DNA of 7,141 nucleotides from NCBI GenBank assembly GCA_013811645.1, contig JACCUU010000027.1:1-7141 (forward strand). Reading direction: 5' to 3'. Each line of letters begins with the position of its first letter. Within the stretch, counting starts at the first letter, position 1. The notes under the pieces are model-generated. The model was not told the origin of the DNA. It searched no databases and worked only from the letters and a program-made list of their open reading frames with translations. The stretch is from Actinomycetota bacterium. Lineage in GTDB: Bacteria; Actinomycetota; Thermoleophilia; Gaiellales; Gaiellaceae. Shown here one piece after another: positions 5,132-7,141 of the stretch. Made by a program: the position numbers and the translations under genes.

Positions 5132-6280
5132 TTGGATCTGCATGAATACCAGGGGAAGGAGCTCTTTCGGAGCTTCGGAATCCCTGTGTCGGAGGGGAGG
5201 CTCGCGACCACCCCTGACGAGGCGCGCGCTGCCGCGGAAGAGCTCGGCGAACCGGTCGTCGTCAAAGCGCAGATCCTCACGGGCGGGCGCGGAAAGGCCG
5301 GAGGCATCAAGCTCGCGGAGACGCCGGCGGAAGCTCAGGCTCGAGCCGCGGAGATTCTCGGCATGGACATCCGAGGCCATACAGTCGAGAAGGTGTGGGT
5401 GGAGCGGGCTTCGGACATAGCGCATGAGCACTACCTCTCGATCGCCTTCGATCGCAGCGCCAAGCGTCCGCTGTTCATGTTCACGACGCAGGGCGGGATG
5501 GACATCGAGGAGGTCGCGGCGTCGAGCCCGGACGCCCTCGTCCGGCTGCACGTGGATCCGCTCGAGGGCTTTCACCCCTGGCATGCGCGCCGGCTCGTGT
5601 ATCAGGCCGGGGTCGAGGATCCGGCTGAGCAGAAACAGATCGTGGCAATCATCGGGAAGCTGTACGAGGCCTTCGTCGGCTGCGACGCGACGCTCTGCGA
5701 AATCAACCCACTCGTCGTGACGCCGGACGGCGAGGTTCGAGCGCTCGACTCGAAGTTCACCGTCGACGACAACGCCCTCTTCCGGCACCCGGACCTTGCC
5801 GAGATGCGCGACGTCGCGGCCACAGATCCGCTGGAGGCGCTCGCCCGCGAGAAGGGCGTCACGTACGTGAAACTCGCGGGCGATGTCGGGGTGCTGGGGA
5901 ACGGAGCCGGATTGACGATGGCCACTGTGGATGTCGTGACCTTCGTCGGCGGCCGGCCTGCGGACTTCTGCGACCTCGGCGGTGGCGGCGACGCGCAGGG
6001 CGTCGTGGACGCGCTCGAGGTCATCGCGAAGGATCCGGACGTACGCTCGATCTTCTTCAATATCTTCGGGGGCATCACCCGCTGCGACGAGGTCGCTCGC
6101 GGAATCCTGCGGGCGCTCGGGCAGATGGGAATCGAGCACCCGATCGTCGTCCGCCTCGACGGGACGAACGCCGAGGAAGGACGCCGCCTCCTCCGCGAGG
6201 CGGACGCGACGAACGTGCACACCGAGGCGACGATGCTCGACGGCGCCCGGCGGGCCGTTGAACTGGCAGCGGCCGTCTAG
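5132..6280 (+). CDS. sucC: Succinyl-CoA ligase (ADP/GDP-forming) beta subunit
   Basis: Beta subunit of the TCA-cycle enzyme that interconverts succinyl-CoA plus NDP plus phosphate with succinate, CoA and NTP; the active form pairs it with the alpha subunit encoded next. At 382 residues it has the usual length. An ATP-grasp domain leads (VVVKAQ at 42-47, GGRGKAGG at 51-58, metal-binding EINPL at 190-194). A CoA-ligase flavodoxin-like domain follows, with DVGVLGNGAGLTMATVD (251-267), ADFCDLGGGGDAQ (277-289) and FNIFGGITRCD (309-319). The start is TTG: translation from it gives DLHEYQGKELF, the invariant N-terminus of SucC, and no other start codon fits upstream. There is no Shine-Dalgarno, and a TAGACT box lies just upstream, so initiation is probably leaderless. 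The stop is 2 bp before the sucD ATG. I cannot tell ADP from GDP preference by eye. Confidence 0.96.
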   Translation: MDLHEYQGKELFRSFGIPVSEGRLATTPDEARAAAEELGEPVVVKAQILTGGRGKAGGIKLAETPAEAQARAAEILGMDIRGHTVEKVWVERASDIAHEHYLSIAFDRSAKRPLFMFTTQGGMDIEEVAASSPDALVRLHVDPLEGFHPWHARRLVYQAGVEDPAEQKQIVAIIGKLYEAFVGCDATLCEINPLVVTPDGEVRALDSKFTVDDNALFRHPDLAEMRDVAATDPLEALAREKGVTYVKLAGDVGVLGNGAGLTMATVDVVTFVGGRPADFCDLGGGGDAQGVVDALEVIAKDPDVRSIFFNIFGGITRCDEVARGILRALGQMGIEHPIVVRLDGTNAEEGRRLLREADATNVHTEATMLDGARRAVELAAAV

Positions 6281-6282
6281 CC

Positions 6283-7141
6283 ATGGCCATCCTCGTCGAC
6301 ACCGAGACCAGGCTCGTCGTTCAGGGCTTGACGGGCTCCGAGGGCCGCTTCCACGGCCTTCGCAACCGGGAGCACGGAACCCAGGTGGTCGCGGGGGTGA
6401 CCCCCGGCAAGGGCGGGCAGGACGTGGAGGGGATACCGATCTTCGACACGGTGGCAACGGCGGCGGCCGAGACCGGCGCGAACACCGCCATGGTCTTCGT
6501 GCCCGCGCCGTTCGCTGCCGATGCGATGTACGAGGCGATCGATGCCGGTGTGGAGACGATCATCTGCATCACGGAAGGAGTGCCCGTCCACGAGATGCTG
6601 CGAATCCATGCGTTTGTCGAGGCGCGTGGGGTCCGGCTGATCGGTCCTAACTGCCCTGGCGCGCTCTCACCCGGGAAGGCGAACGTGGGGATCATCCCCG
6701 CGGAGATCTTCCGGGAGGGAACGGTCGGGCTCGTGTCCCGTTCGGGCACGCTCACGTACCAGATCGGGCATGAGCTGACTCAGCTCGGCCTCGGCAACTC
6801 GACCATCGTCGGCATCGGCGGCGACCCGGTCGTCGGCTCGTCGTTCGTAGACATGCTCTCGCTCTTCGAGGCCGACCCGCAGACGGAGCAGATCGTCATG
6901 GTCGGCGAGATCGGCGGTGACGAGGAGGAGAAGGCCGCCGCGTTCATCGAGGCCGAGATGTCGAAGCCCGTCGTCGCGTACATCGCGGGTTTCACCGCGC
7001 CCCCCGGGAAGACGATGGGGCACGCGGGCGCGATCATCTCGGGCTCGGCCGGTACGGCCCAGGCCAAGAAGGACGCGCTGGAGGATCGAGGAATCCGCGT
7101 CGGGACGACTCCGACCGAGACTGCCGAGCTCGTCGCTGAGC
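6283..7141 (+). CDS. sucD: Succinyl-CoA ligase alpha subunit, missing its last few codons at the window edge
   Basis: Alpha subunit of succinyl-CoA synthetase; it binds CoA and carries the phosphohistidine intermediate. The frame is open from the ATG to the last base, giving 286 residues of a usual 290-300, so only the extreme C-terminus is outside the window. Visible features: an N-terminal CoA-binding Rossmann domain beginning MAILVDTETRLVVQGLTG, with TPGKGG at 40-45; GPNCPG (121-126) with the CoA-site cysteine C124; RSGTLTYQ (153-160); GIGGDPVVG (177-185); GEIGG (208-212); and TMGHAGAI (244-251) with H247, the expected phosphorylated histidine. The ATG follows the sucC stop (TAG) by two bases. 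No Shine-Dalgarno is visible, so translation is probably coupled to sucC. The order sucC-sucD is the standard operon order. Confidence 0.96.
   Translation, partial: MAILVDTETRLVVQGLTGSEGRFHGLRNREHGTQVVAGVTPGKGGQDVEGIPIFDTVATAAAETGANTAMVFVPAPFAADAMYEAIDAGVETIICITEGVPVHEMLRIHAFVEARGVRLIGPNCPGALSPGKANVGIIPAEIFREGTVGLVSRSGTLTYQIGHELTQLGLGNSTIVGIGGDPVVGSSFVDMLSLFEADPQTEQIVMVGEIGGDEEEKAAAFIEAEMSKPVVAYIAGFTAPPGKTMGHAGAIISGSAGTAQAKKDALEDRGIRVGTTPTETAELVAE

Noticed and set aside
4011..5420. A 469-codon plus-strand open frame overlapping the Suc/Fer gene, the hypothetical gene and sucC
   Set aside because: It runs across three supported genes in other frames, is extremely Arg-rich and has no motif.
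5060..6457. A 465-codon open frame on the minus strand across sucC
   Set aside because: It is antisense to sucC, whose motifs are intact. The product is Arg/Pro/Asp-rich without recognisable domains, again a codon-bias shadow.

Overview
The window looks like an ordinary chromosomal, central-metabolism segment of a high-GC actinobacterium (about two thirds G+C by eye, with strong G/C preference at third codon positions). The evidence is an acyl-CoA carboxylase with separate biotinylated alpha and carboxyltransferase beta chains, a short epsilon-like ORF, an actinobacterial-style Suc/Fer protein, and GTG/TTG starts with -10 boxes almost touching the start codon. A deep-branching class such as Thermoleophilia is possible, but this is a guess that sequence reading alone cannot settle. 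I see no transposase, integrase, CRISPR array, tRNA or rRNA.

Layout. (1) 1-1007, +: the C-terminal two thirds of an acyl-CoA (probably propionyl-CoA) carboxylase carboxyltransferase subunit, cut by the window edge. (2) 1088-1303, +: a 71-residue ORF resembling the epsilon subunit of actinobacterial acyl-CoA carboxylases. (3) 1258-1797, -: pgsA, phosphatidylglycerophosphate synthase, tail-to-tail with and overlapping the epsilon-like ORF. (4) 1820-3613, +: biotin carboxylase/biotin carrier alpha subunit, divergent from pgsA with only 22 bp between start codons. (5) 3610-4470, +: a Suc/Fer thioredoxin-like [2Fe-2S] protein, sharing four bases with the alpha subunit gene. (6) 4473-5063, -: an unrecognised single-helix membrane-anchored or exported protein, convergent with the previous gene. 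(7) 5132-6280, +: sucC, starting at TTG. (8) 6283 to the window end, +: sucD, lacking only its last few codons. Non-coding space is very small: 1008-1087, 1798-1819, 4471-4472, 5064-5131 and 6281-6282. No stretch over 300 bases lacks a gene.

How the genes fit together. The carboxylase chains carry biotin-dependent carboxylation of a short acyl-CoA. An Asp in the beta-subunit acyl pocket favours propionyl-CoA, giving methylmalonyl-CoA. SucCD interconverts succinyl-CoA and succinate with nucleotide formation, so the window brackets the methylmalonyl-CoA route into the TCA cycle; the epimerase and mutase that would link the two are not here. PgsA (phospholipid synthesis) sits in reverse orientation inside the carboxylase cluster. 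The most noteworthy points are this interrupted, possibly noncontiguous, operon, the coupling of a Suc/Fer redox protein to the biotin carboxylase, and probable leaderless promoters at pgsA and sucC. I found nothing that clearly amounts to a new defence or mobile system.
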